From Sphingomonadaceae bacterium (GTDB lineage: Bacteria > Pseudomonadota > Alphaproteobacteria > Sphingomonadales > Sphingomonadaceae): a stretch of 64,000 nucleotides of DNA. Each line of letters begins with the position of its first letter. Position 1 is the first letter of the stretch. Where the stretch lies: contig CANGJB010000012.1 in NCBI GenBank assembly GCA_947453945.1, positions 1 to 64,000 on the forward strand, written 5' to 3'. Positions 34,201-43,581 of the stretch are shown here, piece by piece. Both the position numbers and the translations under genes were made by a program. Under the pieces are notes generated by a model. It worked only from the letters and a program-made list of their open reading frames with translations, searched no databases and was not told where the DNA came from.

Positions 34201-35613
34201 TCAGGCCAGACTGCTGGCGCGCTCGCCGCCCGCGAGCGCGCGCACCGGCATGGCCACGCGCTGCGGCCACATGGCCGCGCAGACTTCGCGAATGGTCACA
34301 CAGGCCATCGCAAAAGCGATAGCGAGGATCACGAAGGGGCGCACGAACGGCGCAGCGGTCACGCCGAATTCGACGATGGTCTGGGTATTGCCGATATAGG
34401 AATCGCGGACGATCGAAGGCAGCTTGTCGAGGGTGAAGTCAAGCGACATCCCCAGCAGATACGTCGCCGAAATCGCGAATTTCCGGCCAAATCCGCGCCA
34501 GGGCTCCATGAGCACGAGCACCATGAAGAACACCGGGGTATAGCCGCCGGCTTCAGACGTGATCAGCGCGAGCATCGTCCCGTGGGTGACCAGCCGCGTG
34601 CGGGTGATCACATCTGGGCGCAGCGCCGCCAGCCCTGCCGCGATCAGGATCGCCGCCTGCCCGGTCATCACCAGCAGCGGGAGCAGGCGTTCCAGTGTTT
34701 CCACCATCCGGCTGCCGAGTAGCAGCGTGATCGGAAAGCTGTCCGAAGCGAGGAACGAGATGGCCGGCTTGTAGGTTGCCGCCGGCCACAGATCGAGGAC
34801 CTGGGTTGTGGGATTGCTGGAAAAATCGCGGATGTTGCGCACGATCTCGGTCACGGTTCCGCGCCCCATCACGGCAAAGCTGACGAGATAGACGAAGACC
34901 GTGGCGATCACGGCCTGCTCCACCCAGCGCCAGCGACGCTTGATCACCAGCGGCAGGATTGATGCGATAAGGTAGACCTTGAAATTGATCGCAAGGCCCG
35001 CGAACACGGCCTTGGTTCGCGCAGAGCCCAGCAAGGGCCCCACCGCCAGCACAAAGCAGGCGAAGCAGGCCAGCACCAGATTGCCGCGCTCCAGTCCGTC
35101 GAGCATCGGCCAGCCGAGCCCGACGCAGAGGCTGCGCGGCAGCGCGGTGCGCCGGTCCACTTTGCGCAAGGTCAGGTAGATCAGCACCAGATCGATCAGG
35201 AACAGGCCGAAGATCGTCGAAATGCCCAGCCAGTCGCAGTCTCGCGCGGCAAGGCCGGCGCTCGGATCAACCGATTGCGTCTGCGGGTAGCACCGGTCGA
35301 ACCCGAAGATGCGCAGGAACACGAAGGTCAGCGGCGGGTACAAGGTGGTCCAGGTATCGTAAGTGCCGGCATTGCGAGCCCAGAACGCGGTGTTGAACCA
35401 GTCGGCAAAGGTATCGGAGGGTTCGTAGAAGAACGGCTGCGGCAAGTAGAGATTGACGGCCGTGAACACGATGACCTTGATCAGCAAGCCGGCCAGGATC
35501 GTGGCCATCACCCATTCGGGCCAGCGGTCATCGGAAAAAAACGCGGCAAAGGCAGTGCTGCGCGGCGGTGCGTGCGGCGCACCATCAGGCTTGCTGTCGG
35601 CCGCCGGGTCCAT
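34201..35613 (-). CDS. Polytopic membrane protein, GT87/DUF2029-like glycosyltransferase
   Basis: A 470-residue membrane protein with about ten hydrophobic segments (for example WVMATILAGLLIKVIVFTAV; ISTIFGLFLIDLVLIYLTL; FVILAIAFAMACVTI). The long first periplasmic loop contains conserved-looking acidic and aromatic positions (PSDTFADWFN; YPPLTFVFLRIFGFD), and GLERGNLVLACFACF recalls polyprenyl-sugar-using GT-C enzymes such as GT87 mannosyltransferases. It is the last gene of the polysaccharide operon and abuts gtrA. Likely role: sugar transfer on the periplasmic side. Family placement is tentative. Confidence 0.65.
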   Translation of the reverse strand: MDPAADSKPDGAPHAPPRSTAFAAFFSDDRWPEWVMATILAGLLIKVIVFTAVNLYLPQPFFYEPSDTFADWFNTAFWARNAGTYDTWTTLYPPLTFVFLRIFGFDRCYPQTQSVDPSAGLAARDCDWLGISTIFGLFLIDLVLIYLTLRKVDRRTALPRSLCVGLGWPMLDGLERGNLVLACFACFVLAVGPLLGSARTKAVFAGLAINFKVYLIASILPLVIKRRWRWVEQAVIATVFVYLVSFAVMGRGTVTEIVRNIRDFSSNPTTQVLDLWPAATYKPAISFLASDSFPITLLLGSRMVETLERLLPLLVMTGQAAILIAAGLAALRPDVITRTRLVTHGTMLALITSEAGGYTPVFFMVLVLMEPWRGFGRKFAISATYLLGMSLDFTLDKLPSIVRDSYIGNTQTIVEFGVTAAPFVRPFVILAIAFAMACVTIREVCAAMWPQRVAMPVRALAGGERASSLA

Positions 35614-36002
35614 CAGGCGTCCTGTGTGCGAAAGACAAACAGCTTCAGGACAAAGTAGTTGATGATGGAAACCACCACGATCGAACCCAGCCCTGCCACG
35701 TAGGGCGAAAGCCCGAAATGCACCAGGGCCGCCAGCGAGCCCAGGCTCAGCAGGTAGTTCACCCCGTAAGAGCCCAGATACCGGCCAAGCGACGGACGGT
35801 GCCCGCGGAAGGCATAGTGCGAAAAGGTGATGTAGTTGAACGCCATGCCTGCAGTATGCGCCAGAATCTGCGCGAGATAGATGTTCATGCCCATGGCGAC
35901 GAGGGCGGCGAAGCTACCATAGCCGAACGCGGTATTGACGACGCCCGCCTGATAATAGCGCAGCAGCCGTTTCCACTCCGCCGGAGATTTCCATTCAAAC
36001 AC
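35613..36002 (-). CDS. GtrA-family membrane protein
   Basis: A 129-residue protein with four membrane segments. The GtrA signature is visible: RYYQAGVVNTAFGYGSFAAL at the N-terminus, HTAGMAFNYITFSHYAFR in the middle and NYFVLKLFVFR at the end. GtrA proteins help flip polyprenyl-phosphate-linked glucose or similar sugars. Its partner is probably the GT2 enzyme encoded upstream, whose gene overlaps it by eight bases. Confidence 0.9.
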   Translation of the reverse strand: MFEWKSPAEWKRLLRYYQAGVVNTAFGYGSFAALVAMGMNIYLAQILAHTAGMAFNYITFSHYAFRGHRPSLGRYLGSYGVNYLLSLGSLAALVHFGLSPYVAGLGSIVVVSIINYFVLKLFVFRTQDA

Positions 36003-36978
36003 GGGCGGAATATCCTTCCGGGAAATTCACCCGTTCGCGTTCGAGGACCAGCGGCTGGTTGCGCGTCCGCTCGGAGATCAGTGCCACTTGCGTGCCGAGC
36101 AGGCCGAAGAACAGGAACGTGAGGCCGAACTGGCCTTCCAGCATCGCAGCAAACAGCCAAAGCTGCACGGACCTGCCCGTAAATGCGGCAAAGACCGCAC
36201 CCAGCAGACACGCAAAGGTCAGCAGGCCGATGAAGAAGGCCACATAGAGCGGCGCCCGCAGCAGGTTCTTCGATGATCCGGCAAGGCCGTTCAGCGCGAA
36301 ATCGAGCAGGGTGAAGAAGTTGTTCTTGGATTTTCCGCCCGCGCGTTCAGGCCGCTTGAACGGAATGGTCGAAATCGAATAGCCCGTTTCGACCAGAAGC
36401 CCCCGGAAGAACGGCTCCGGCTCGTTGAGCTGGCGGATCGTGTCGACCACGCGGCGGTCATAAAGCCCGAAGCCGGTCGCGTTGGGAATGATGGCGTAAT
36501 CGCCAAACCGCCGCTGCAGCGCGTAGGACAGATTGCGCATCACGGTGAGCAGGTAGCTCGACTTTTCCTTCAGCCGCACGCCCAGGATGATGTCCGTGCC
36601 CGCGCGCCAGCGCTTGACGAACTCCGGCAGGAGTGTCGGCGAATCCTGAAAATCGGCACACATCGATATCACAGCCCGTCCGCCCGCCTGGTAGATGCCA
36701 TGGGTGGGCGAACGCATCTGGCCGAAGTTGCGGGTGTTGACGATCAGTTTGATCCGGGGATCGCGGGCGCACATGCCCTTGATGATCTCGACCGTGCGAT
36801 CCGCGGATCCATTGTCGATGAAGATGATGTCGAAGCTTTCGCACACCGGCTCCAGTTCGGCGATGACAGCCGCGGCGATCGCTTCGGCGTTGTCCTCCTC
36901 GTTCCGGCAGGCGATGACGACCGATACTTCGGGCGTCACCACCGGCGATCCGGCAAAAATCGCAGTCTGCTTGTTCAT
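35995..36978 (-). CDS. GT2 glycosyltransferase, GtrB/DPM1-like
   Basis: A 327-residue enzyme. The GT-A domain begins EVSVVIACRNEEDNAEAI; the DNGSADRTVEI motif and the metal-binding MCADFQDSP (DxD-like) follow, then RLKEKSSYLLTVMRNLSYAL. Two C-terminal membrane segments (about 235-305) are typical of GtrB-type polyprenyl-phosphate glycosyltransferases. I chose ATG 36978, which overlaps the chain-length gene stop as ATGA. With GtrA it probably makes and flips a lipid-linked sugar for glycan modification. Confidence 0.88.
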   Translation of the reverse strand: MNKQTAIFAGSPVVTPEVSVVIACRNEEDNAEAIAAAVIAELEPVCESFDIIFIDNGSADRTVEIIKGMCARDPRIKLIVNTRNFGQMRSPTHGIYQAGGRAVISMCADFQDSPTLLPEFVKRWRAGTDIILGVRLKEKSSYLLTVMRNLSYALQRRFGDYAIIPNATGFGLYDRRVVDTIRQLNEPEPFFRGLLVETGYSISTIPFKRPERAGGKSKNNFFTLLDFALNGLAGSSKNLLRAPLYVAFFIGLLTFACLLGAVFAAFTGRSVQLWLFAAMLEGQFGLTFLFFGLLGTQVALISERTRNQPLVLERERVNFPEGYSARV

Positions 36979-38072
36979 GGCACGACAGGGTCCAGGCTTG
37001 AGCCCACCGGTGGGCGCTGGCGATAGAACTCGATCATCCCCCAAATCAGCAGCAGGGCAAGCGATACGGCCGCAGCCGGCCACCAGATCTGGCGATCCGT
37101 ATCGATAAACGGCGGTTCGAGGATGCGGATATTGGCCGTGGACGTCAGGTTTTCGACAGCCGTGCCCTGAAGGAACTTGAGGTAGCTGTCGTAGAGCGCG
37201 CGTTGCACGTTGAGATCGCGTTCAAGCTTGAACAGCGCGCTCGATGTGGCGACCGCGCTGCCCACGGTGGTCGAAACGTCGGGGTTTCTTTCCCTGACCT
37301 GCACCAGTTGCACGCGCAGCGCTTCGATTTCCGCCAGCATCTGCTGCACGACCGTGTTGTCGTCAGTGTAGAGCTTCCGTGCGGTGGCCAGCGCGACCTG
37401 CTTGGCCTTGATCGTCCCTTCGATCTGCGGGATCCGCATGGACACGACGTCGACGTTGGAAAGCGGGTTCGGTGCGCCGTTCTTCAGGCGGAAGGCATCG
37501 AAGGTGGCCTGCGCGCGCGCCAGATTGGTCGAGGCTTCGGTGACGAGCTGCTGCAGCACGTTGCGCTTGTAGGTGGTCTGCGATTGGCTGATTTCCGCAA
37601 GGCGGCTCTGCATCGCGCTCGAATAGGCCGCGACGACATCACGGGCCAGCGTGCTGTCACGGTCGGTCATCTCGATCTGGATGATGCCGCCGCGCAGCGA
37701 GCGCTGATCTACCCGATCTTCCAGATAGCGATGGAGCTCCAGCCGGCTCATGCCGAGGCGCTTTTCCAGGTTGAGCCGGCTGATCACGATCTCGCGAACC
37801 TGCACGCTCTTGCTCACGCGCAGGGCGATCTCGACGGCAGCCTGATTGCCGAACACGTTGTTGATCGCGCCGAGCTGACCCAGCGTTCCGCTCAGGCCAA
37901 GGCTCTGCGGATCGGTCGGTGTCAGCGTCACGGCAGCCCTGTAGCGCTCGGGGAACACCGCGAGCACCGCCATCAGCGCAATCGCCAGCCCGAAGATCAG
38001 CGCGCGCGAACGGAACGTGCGAAACGGGCGTGCGGATACGAACGCATCGATGAGGCTCGGCGGCGGCGTCAC
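36975..38072 (-). CDS. Wzz/KpsE-type polysaccharide co-polymerase / export inner-membrane protein
   Basis: A 365-residue protein with an N-terminal membrane helix (ALIFGLAIALMAVLAVFPE) and a C-terminal one (WWPAAAVSLALLLIWGMIEF) flanking a long coiled-coil periplasmic domain (about 50-330). YRAAVTLTPTDPQSLG at the N-terminal side matches the Wzz fold. No cytoplasmic kinase domain is attached, so it resembles KpsE/CtrB or Wzz rather than Wzc. It overlaps the export-protein gene by four bases. Function: chain length control or periplasmic bridging in export. Confidence 0.85.
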   Translation of the reverse strand: MTPPPSLIDAFVSARPFRTFRSRALIFGLAIALMAVLAVFPERYRAAVTLTPTDPQSLGLSGTLGQLGAINNVFGNQAAVEIALRVSKSVQVREIVISRLNLEKRLGMSRLELHRYLEDRVDQRSLRGGIIQIEMTDRDSTLARDVVAAYSSAMQSRLAEISQSQTTYKRNVLQQLVTEASTNLARAQATFDAFRLKNGAPNPLSNVDVVSMRIPQIEGTIKAKQVALATARKLYTDDNTVVQQMLAEIEALRVQLVQVRERNPDVSTTVGSAVATSSALFKLERDLNVQRALYDSYLKFLQGTAVENLTSTANIRILEPPFIDTDRQIWWPAAAVSLALLLIWGMIEFYRQRPPVGSSLDPVVP

Positions 38073-40024
38073 TTGGTCACCGCCACAACCGTCGCAGCGC
38101 TGAGGCCGAGCTGGAACAACGTCGTCGTGACATCCTTGAACTTCGCCCAGAACGTACCCGATTGCGTCTTGATCGGCACGAACACGACATCGCCCGGCAC
38201 AACCCGTGTCTTGAGCGCGCCGCGCCGGCTAGAGATGACCTCGCCGCTCGCGCGGACGACAAAGATGTTGCGCTTGTCAGCGGCACGGACTTCGCCTCCG
38301 GCCTTCTCGATATAGTCCTCAACCTTCAGGCCCTGGCTGCTGCCGTCGAGCAGGAATGAGGCCGGACGGTAAACTGCACCGAACACGCCCACTGTCGAGG
38401 CGCGCGGCGGGACATAGATTCTATCGTTGTTTTCCAGAAGGATGCTGCCGGGCAGGGCGGTCGAACCGGGTGTCAGATTGAGCACGATGCGTCCGTCGGG
38501 TTCGGTCTGGCGCAGACGGTCGAGCACGGCGCGCGCGCCGGCCACCTGGCTGTCTCGCTCGGCCTGGCTTGCTGCCTGATCTGCCGTCAGCGGCGCGGCG
38601 GCGAGGGTGAGTTCCAGCTGGCGGATCGCCTCGCGGAAGCTGTCCTGCTGCTGGATCTTGACTGATTGGCGCGTGAAACGGGTCCCGAAGGTGTAGGCGT
38701 TCGTAGTCAGCCCGCCTGCCTTGCTGATGATCTCCGATGTCGGCGTGTTGGGCGCGACGAAGTAGATGCCGGGCTTGTTCACCTCGCCCTCGATGCGCAC
38801 CAGCACCGATTGCCGGTCCGTCGGCATGGCCAGAGTGCCTGCCGAGAGGACCTGGATGATATCGCCGCCGGCGATCTTTTCGCCCCGGGCCAGCGGGGTC
38901 TCGATCTCGCGCGGGCCGGGCGTGCCCTCGCCATTGTTGCGGTAGAGGATCACGCGCGAGCGGTCTGCCAGTGTGTTCGGGCCGCCCGCTGCTGCAAGCA
39001 TGTCGGCCACGCTTTCCCCGTCCTTGGCTTCGTAGATGGCCTCTTCCTGCACGCTGCCGATCACGGCCACCTGCTGGCCGGCCGGCGGGATGAACAGGAC
39101 GTCCTCGTTCTGAAGCTGGGCATCTGCCACCGCATGGCCGCCTCGCATCAGCTGGTAGAGATCGAAATCGGTGACCTGGCGCCCGTTGCGATAGAGCTTC
39201 ACGCTGCGCCAGCTGCCGCCGGAGGAAGGCCCGCCTGCCTGAAACACGGCGTTTGCCAGCGTCGAGAGGCTGCTGACCGTGAAGGCGCCCGGATTGTTGG
39301 CAAGGCCCGTCACGTAAATCCGGATGCCGCGCAGCTGCTGGATGGTCACGGAAACCTGGAACGCCCGGAACTTGGCCCCCACTGCCCGGGCGATGGTCTG
39401 GTCAAGATCGGCATTGCGCACGCCCGCAACCTTGACCGGCCCCACCCCGGTCAGAAAGATCGTGCCGTTGGTTTCGACCGTGCGGGCAACGCTTCCCTCC
39501 ATCGATCCGGTGAGGGCAATCACCAGGGTATCGCCCGGCCGCACGATGTAATCGGCCGGGATGGTGGATTCGGCTGGTGCGGCAAAATCGCGCTGAGCCG
39601 GCAGGATCAGGTCCGTGCCATAGCGCTTGAGCTTGCGGCCCAGCAGGCCTTCCAGATACTTCTCGAACTCGCCGGGGCTGGCAGGTGCCTTCACCAGATG
39701 GGACTGATCGTTGAACGCCCGCGAAAGCAGGAGCTGCTGCATATATATCGAGTTGGGATCGGATCCGGTAATCCCGAAAGGCTGGATCAACGAGCTGGTG
39801 CCGTAGGGGTTGTCCACCCGGTCACTGCCGCCCGTTGCGTTGTTGGGGCCATTCTGCCTTTGCGATTGGCCTGAGGAATTCTGCGACTGTCCCGGATCGA
39901 TCGGCGATCCGCTGGGAATGTTGTTCGCCATCTGCGCATGTGCGGCCACGCTGCCGCCAAGGCAGAGCGCAGCAACCGTGCCACGGCTCCAGCGGCGCAA
40001 CCGGGTTTTACCAACGTAACGCAT
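38069..40024 (-). CDS. Polysaccharide export outer-membrane protein (Wza/KpsD-like)
   Basis: A 651-residue protein. The signal peptide (RGTVAALCLGGSVAAHAQ) has no lipobox Cys at cleavage. A Poly_export domain occupies about 165-240 (DYIVRPGDTLVIALTGSMEG; TIFLTGVGPVKVAGV). Several SLBB repeats follow (RIYVTGLANNPGAFTVSSLS; QVAVIGSVQEEAIYEAKDGE; VLVRIEGEVNKPGIYFVAPN; VGVFGAVYRPASFLLDG). It probably forms the outer-membrane export channel. I chose the ATG at 40024, with AGGGAATGGT upstream; the longer frame has no support. Confidence 0.9.
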   Translation of the reverse strand: MRYVGKTRLRRWSRGTVAALCLGGSVAAHAQMANNIPSGSPIDPGQSQNSSGQSQRQNGPNNATGGSDRVDNPYGTSSLIQPFGITGSDPNSIYMQQLLLSRAFNDQSHLVKAPASPGEFEKYLEGLLGRKLKRYGTDLILPAQRDFAAPAESTIPADYIVRPGDTLVIALTGSMEGSVARTVETNGTIFLTGVGPVKVAGVRNADLDQTIARAVGAKFRAFQVSVTIQQLRGIRIYVTGLANNPGAFTVSSLSTLANAVFQAGGPSSGGSWRSVKLYRNGRQVTDFDLYQLMRGGHAVADAQLQNEDVLFIPPAGQQVAVIGSVQEEAIYEAKDGESVADMLAAAGGPNTLADRSRVILYRNNGEGTPGPREIETPLARGEKIAGGDIIQVLSAGTLAMPTDRQSVLVRIEGEVNKPGIYFVAPNTPTSEIISKAGGLTTNAYTFGTRFTRQSVKIQQQDSFREAIRQLELTLAAAPLTADQAASQAERDSQVAGARAVLDRLRQTEPDGRIVLNLTPGSTALPGSILLENNDRIYVPPRASTVGVFGAVYRPASFLLDGSSQGLKVEDYIEKAGGEVRAADKRNIFVVRASGEVISSRRGALKTRVVPGDVVFVPIKTQSGTFWAKFKDVTTTLFQLGLSAATVVAVTK

Positions 40025-40117
40025 ACCATTCCCTGTCTGATCGGAGGACGAGCGAAACCCGTGCATCCGTCTGAAAACACCTAGCAAGCACACCGTAATC
40101 CTGCCCGCCTTACCTAG

Positions 40118-41107
40118 TCAACGCGAGGGCCCCGCGCCCAACTCCCGGGCCAGGAATGCTGCTGTTTCGGATACTTGAGCATCCAGAGCGAGATGGGTCA
40201 GGCCGTGCGCCTTCAGCAGGCCCTGCCATGCCACGTCATCGCCGCAATAGCGATTGATAGTGGGTTCGGTGATGGGGCGCCGCAGCACGGACCCGCCGCA
40301 GACACGCGCGACCGCCGCTGCCACATCGGCCAGTTCCAGCGCCTCGCCCCCGGTTTCGAAGGCTGTCACCGCCGGCCCGGTCGCGTCGGTCAGCATGGCA
40401 AGGACGACCGCCAGCAGTTCCCGCACGGCAACATAACTGCGCCACACCGGGCGCGGTGCGGTGACTTCGATCGGCTTGCCGGAAAGGGCATCCAGAATGA
40501 ACGAGGCCAGCGCATAGACTTGATGCTTGTTCATCCATGGCCCGGACACGCTGTAGATCCGCCCGTTGGCGACGCGCCTTCCGGCAGCGGCCTCGGCCCA
40601 AGCCGCAAACCGCTCTTCGTCATCTCGCTTCATCCGGCCATAGAGCCGCAGATCGGGCGCAGCCGCAGGATCATCGGCAACGGCCGCTGCGCCGGACGAG
40701 GCGACGAACAGCCGGTCCACCCCGATGGCATTAAGCGCACCGGCGATGGCCCCCGAGAGGGCCTCGTTGGCTGAAACGTAGGCTTCCTGGGCCATGTCTG
40801 CCACTTTGTCCTTGGTCAGAAACGCAAGGTGCAGAAGCAGGGTGGGGCGATGCGGCAAATCTGCCAGTGCTGCCAGCGGCAAAACCGGGATCGTGCCGTC
40901 CACCAGCCCAGCCGATGATCCGAAACAGACCACGCGGGCTTGGAAGGCGTCTTCGCCCAAGGCTTCGCGCAGCAAGGCGAGCGCGGTCCGCCCGATCCAC
41001 CCCCGCGCGCCGACCACCGCAATCCGCCGTTCGTCGCGCGCTACCCGTTCAGACAGGAAGCCGGTCAGCCGGGCATTGGCAACGTCTATGTCAGGCACCG
41101 GGTTCAC
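40118..41107 (-). CDS. NAD(P)-dependent sugar epimerase/dehydratase/reductase (extended SDR)
   Basis: A 329-residue Rossmann-fold protein with a GTG start. The nucleotide motif is IAVVGARGWIGRTAL at about 28-42, and the catalytic YGRMK (Y-x-x-x-K) is present with a Ser upstream (ASSGAAA). It lies six bases after the ThDP-enzyme stop and shares its operon with the ddh genes. In the CDP-yersiniose pathway a reductase acts after the ThDP enzyme; this protein is a candidate for that step. The exact reaction is inference. Confidence 0.8.
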   Translation of the reverse strand: MNPVPDIDVANARLTGFLSERVARDERRIAVVGARGWIGRTALALLREALGEDAFQARVVCFGSSAGLVDGTIPVLPLAALADLPHRPTLLLHLAFLTKDKVADMAQEAYVSANEALSGAIAGALNAIGVDRLFVASSGAAAVADDPAAAPDLRLYGRMKRDDEERFAAWAEAAAGRRVANGRIYSVSGPWMNKHQVYALASFILDALSGKPIEVTAPRPVWRSYVAVRELLAVVLAMLTDATGPAVTAFETGGEALELADVAAAVARVCGGSVLRRPITEPTINRYCGDDVAWQGLLKAHGLTHLALDAQVSETAAFLARELGAGPSR

Positions 41108-41113
41108 AATCGT

Positions 41114-42880
41114 TCAGGCAGGTGTCGGCGTGGATAAAACCGCTTGTTCGGCCAGATAGTCGATTTCCGGGCTCATCCGGTCGATGGGGTTGGATTCCAT
41201 CGAGCCGGTTGCCGTGATCCGGCTGCTGATCTTGGGGAAGTAGGTCTGCTCGGGATCGACCGTGACGATGAAGGCGTGCAGCCCCGGGTGATCCATCGCC
41301 GCGCGGAAGGCGGCGTCAGAAAGGAAATCGAGCGGCAGACGCAGGACAGGGATGTCCCATGCGGCAAACAGCTTGTCCCAGTTGGGTAGGCCAAGGCCAG
41401 ACCGGGTATCGCAGCCGAGGTACTTGCCGTCGAAATAGCTGCGCTGTGTCATGCGGATCGAGGCGTGGCCCTGATCATCGAAGATGAAGATCTTGAGATT
41501 GAGGTCGTTGATCGCGGCCGTGCCCAGTTCCTGCATGTTCTGAGCAAAGCCGCCGTCGCCCTCGATCAGGATCGTGCGGCGGGGCGAACCTGCTAGTGCA
41601 GCCCCGATCGCGCCGGAAAGGCCATAGCCCATCGATGCGAGTGACTTGTTGGTCAGCACGCGCTGGCCCAGCTTCTGCCGGTAGAGCGTCATCGAAAGCG
41701 TGAAGGCGCTGCCGCTCGAACACGGCACGATGATATCGTCGCCCCGGGTGATTGTCTCGAGATCGGCGATGAAGCGGTAGGGCGAGATATAGCCTTCGCC
41801 GGTCTTGTTCACATCCTCGATGCGGGGGAAGCGCGCCCGGATGGCCTGAGCCTCCACCAGCCAGTCGTCCTTGCGCGGCAGCGGCTGTGCCACCAGGCGA
41901 TTGAGGAAATCGTTGGCATCGGCGCACACCGGATGATCGACCCGGGGATGGCCCTTTTCAAGTTCTGCCTGGTCGATCTCCACTTGCACGATGCGGGCAT
42001 CGCGCCCGAACTCCTGCCAGTTGAACCCGGTCTGCTGCATGCCCAGCCGTGTGCCGAGCGCGATGATGAGATCGGCCTTCTGGATGACGATGTTGGCAGC
42101 GCGCTGGCCCCAGGTGTTCGGCCGGCCCAGATAGTTCGGGTCTTCCGCAGCAAAGCGGTCCGCGCCGTTGTAGGTGGTCATCACCGGGATGCCGCTGGTG
42201 ACGATCCGCGCGCGCAGGGCCTGCGCCGTGGCATAGTCCACCCCGCCGCCGATCAGCAGCACCGGGCGCTGCGCAGTGCGATAGAGCGCGGCTGCGTTGA
42301 CAATGTCCGCCTCTGCCGCACGGCCAAGCGTGGCGGTTGCCGAAGGCGCGGGCGGGATGGGCACATCGTCCACCGTTGCGGCCTGCACGTCGAGCGGCAT
42401 TTCAATGAACACCGGACCCTTGCGCGGCGTCCAGCTTTCCGCAAACAGCGCCAGAAGTTCAGCCGGGGGAACGGGCTTCTCTAGCCGGATCGAACGCTTG
42501 GTTGTCGATTGCATCAACGCGACGCCATCGACTTCCTGAATCCCGCGCGAACGCACCTGCCCGCGGGCAAGATCGGCCGTCTTGACCTGCCCGCCGATCA
42601 CCAGCAATTCCCGGCTTTCCAGCCACGCGCCGCTGACAGCGGTGGTGATGTTGGTCAGGCCCGGGCCAGCCGTGACAAGGGCCAGCGCCTTGTTCGGGGC
42701 GGCGATCTCGTTGAAGTATTCGGCAGCAATGCCCGCCGCCACCTCGTGCACCACCGGCACACCGGTCAGATAGCGATCGAGGCTCTCGGTAAGGTGCATG
42801 ATGTTGCCCCCACCGACATAAAAATAATGCGTGTAGCCCGCCGCCTTGAGGCATGCGCCAATCTGGTCACTGTATTTCAC
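41114..42880 (-). CDS. Thiamine-diphosphate enzyme, acetolactate-synthase-like (YerE-like candidate)
   Basis: A 588-residue three-domain ThDP enzyme. The PYR domain has the cofactor-activating Glu46 (VVHEVAAG). A central Rossmann domain follows (VLLIGGGVDYA). The PP domain has GDG at 441-443, but the usual Asn-Asn metal segment reads FDDQG (about 467-471). It is encoded with ddhA-C, which make a CDP-3,6-dideoxy-4-ketosugar. The known enzyme with this context is YerE, which adds a two-carbon unit from pyruvate to C-4 in yersiniose synthesis. That activity here is inferred. The GTG start overlaps the HAD gene stop. Confidence 0.82.
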   Translation of the reverse strand: MKYSDQIGACLKAAGYTHYFYVGGGNIMHLTESLDRYLTGVPVVHEVAAGIAAEYFNEIAAPNKALALVTAGPGLTNITTAVSGAWLESRELLVIGGQVKTADLARGQVRSRGIQEVDGVALMQSTTKRSIRLEKPVPPAELLALFAESWTPRKGPVFIEMPLDVQAATVDDVPIPPAPSATATLGRAAEADIVNAAALYRTAQRPVLLIGGGVDYATAQALRARIVTSGIPVMTTYNGADRFAAEDPNYLGRPNTWGQRAANIVIQKADLIIALGTRLGMQQTGFNWQEFGRDARIVQVEIDQAELEKGHPRVDHPVCADANDFLNRLVAQPLPRKDDWLVEAQAIRARFPRIEDVNKTGEGYISPYRFIADLETITRGDDIIVPCSSGSAFTLSMTLYRQKLGQRVLTNKSLASMGYGLSGAIGAALAGSPRRTILIEGDGGFAQNMQELGTAAINDLNLKIFIFDDQGHASIRMTQRSYFDGKYLGCDTRSGLGLPNWDKLFAAWDIPVLRLPLDFLSDAAFRAAMDHPGLHAFIVTVDPEQTYFPKISSRITATGSMESNPIDRMSPEIDYLAEQAVLSTPTPA

Positions 42881-43581
42881 GCTGCATCTCTTTCGGCGAT
42901 CGTGAGGAGCGATGTAATGATCGTGTGGATCTGATTGGCTGAAAGGCTGCCCGGCGTGCCGGTATCATAGCCCCAGTCCGCATGAAGCGGGAGGTGGATC
43001 TGGCCTTCGAACGGTTCGAGATGGCTGTTCATGTCATCGACATAGACGACCAGCCAGCGGCCCGGATCAAGCCAGTGTTCCTTCTTGGCCACGCCCAGCT
43101 TGCTGCCCAGCTCGCGAATATGCTCCTGCCCGAATACCGGGACTACATCGACATCATGAAACGCCATGGTTTCGCGGATCGAGCCGACATTGCGGGTGGA
43201 TAGAATGGCGAAACGGTGCGGATAGCGGATCAGCAGGGGCTTGAGCAGAAAGAAGAAATCATAGGGTGGCATGACCTTGGGCCAGTCCGGATCCGTCATG
43301 ATCTCCTTGCGCGCAGCGAAGAACTGCTGCGAGAATTCCCAGTCGATCGGTTCGGGCTGGAACCCCCGGATCGCAGACGCCGGCAAGGCATGTTCGCGGC
43401 TGTAAAGCCGGTTGTAGTGCCAAGCGTCGGTCACCACCGACCGATAGGCGAGGAATTCTTCGTAAGTGATATCCTGGCGGTAAGCATCGTTGCCCACAAT
43501 CGCCTTGTTCGCCACGGTAAAGGCTTCGAACGCGCTGTTGAACAACACGCCGTCGAAATCGAGGACGAACTTGATATCCAT
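42877..43581 (-). CDS. HAD-superfamily hydrolase-like protein
   Basis: A 234-residue protein. Motif I is LDFDGVLFNS (nucleophile and acid Asp), motif II LSTRN, and motif IV VVYVDDMNSH. A helical cap lies between motifs I and II. I chose ATG 43581 because the HAD motif begins right after it and it overlaps the aldolase stop. It is probably a phosphatase acting on a small sugar or acid intermediate of this operon. Substrate unknown. Confidence 0.8.
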   Translation of the reverse strand: MDIKFVLDFDGVLFNSAFEAFTVANKAIVGNDAYRQDITYEEFLAYRSVVTDAWHYNRLYSREHALPASAIRGFQPEPIDWEFSQQFFAARKEIMTDPDWPKVMPPYDFFFLLKPLLIRYPHRFAILSTRNVGSIRETMAFHDVDVVPVFGQEHIRELGSKLGVAKKEHWLDPGRWLVVYVDDMNSHLEPFEGQIHLPLHADWGYDTGTPGSLSANQIHTIITSLLTIAERDAA

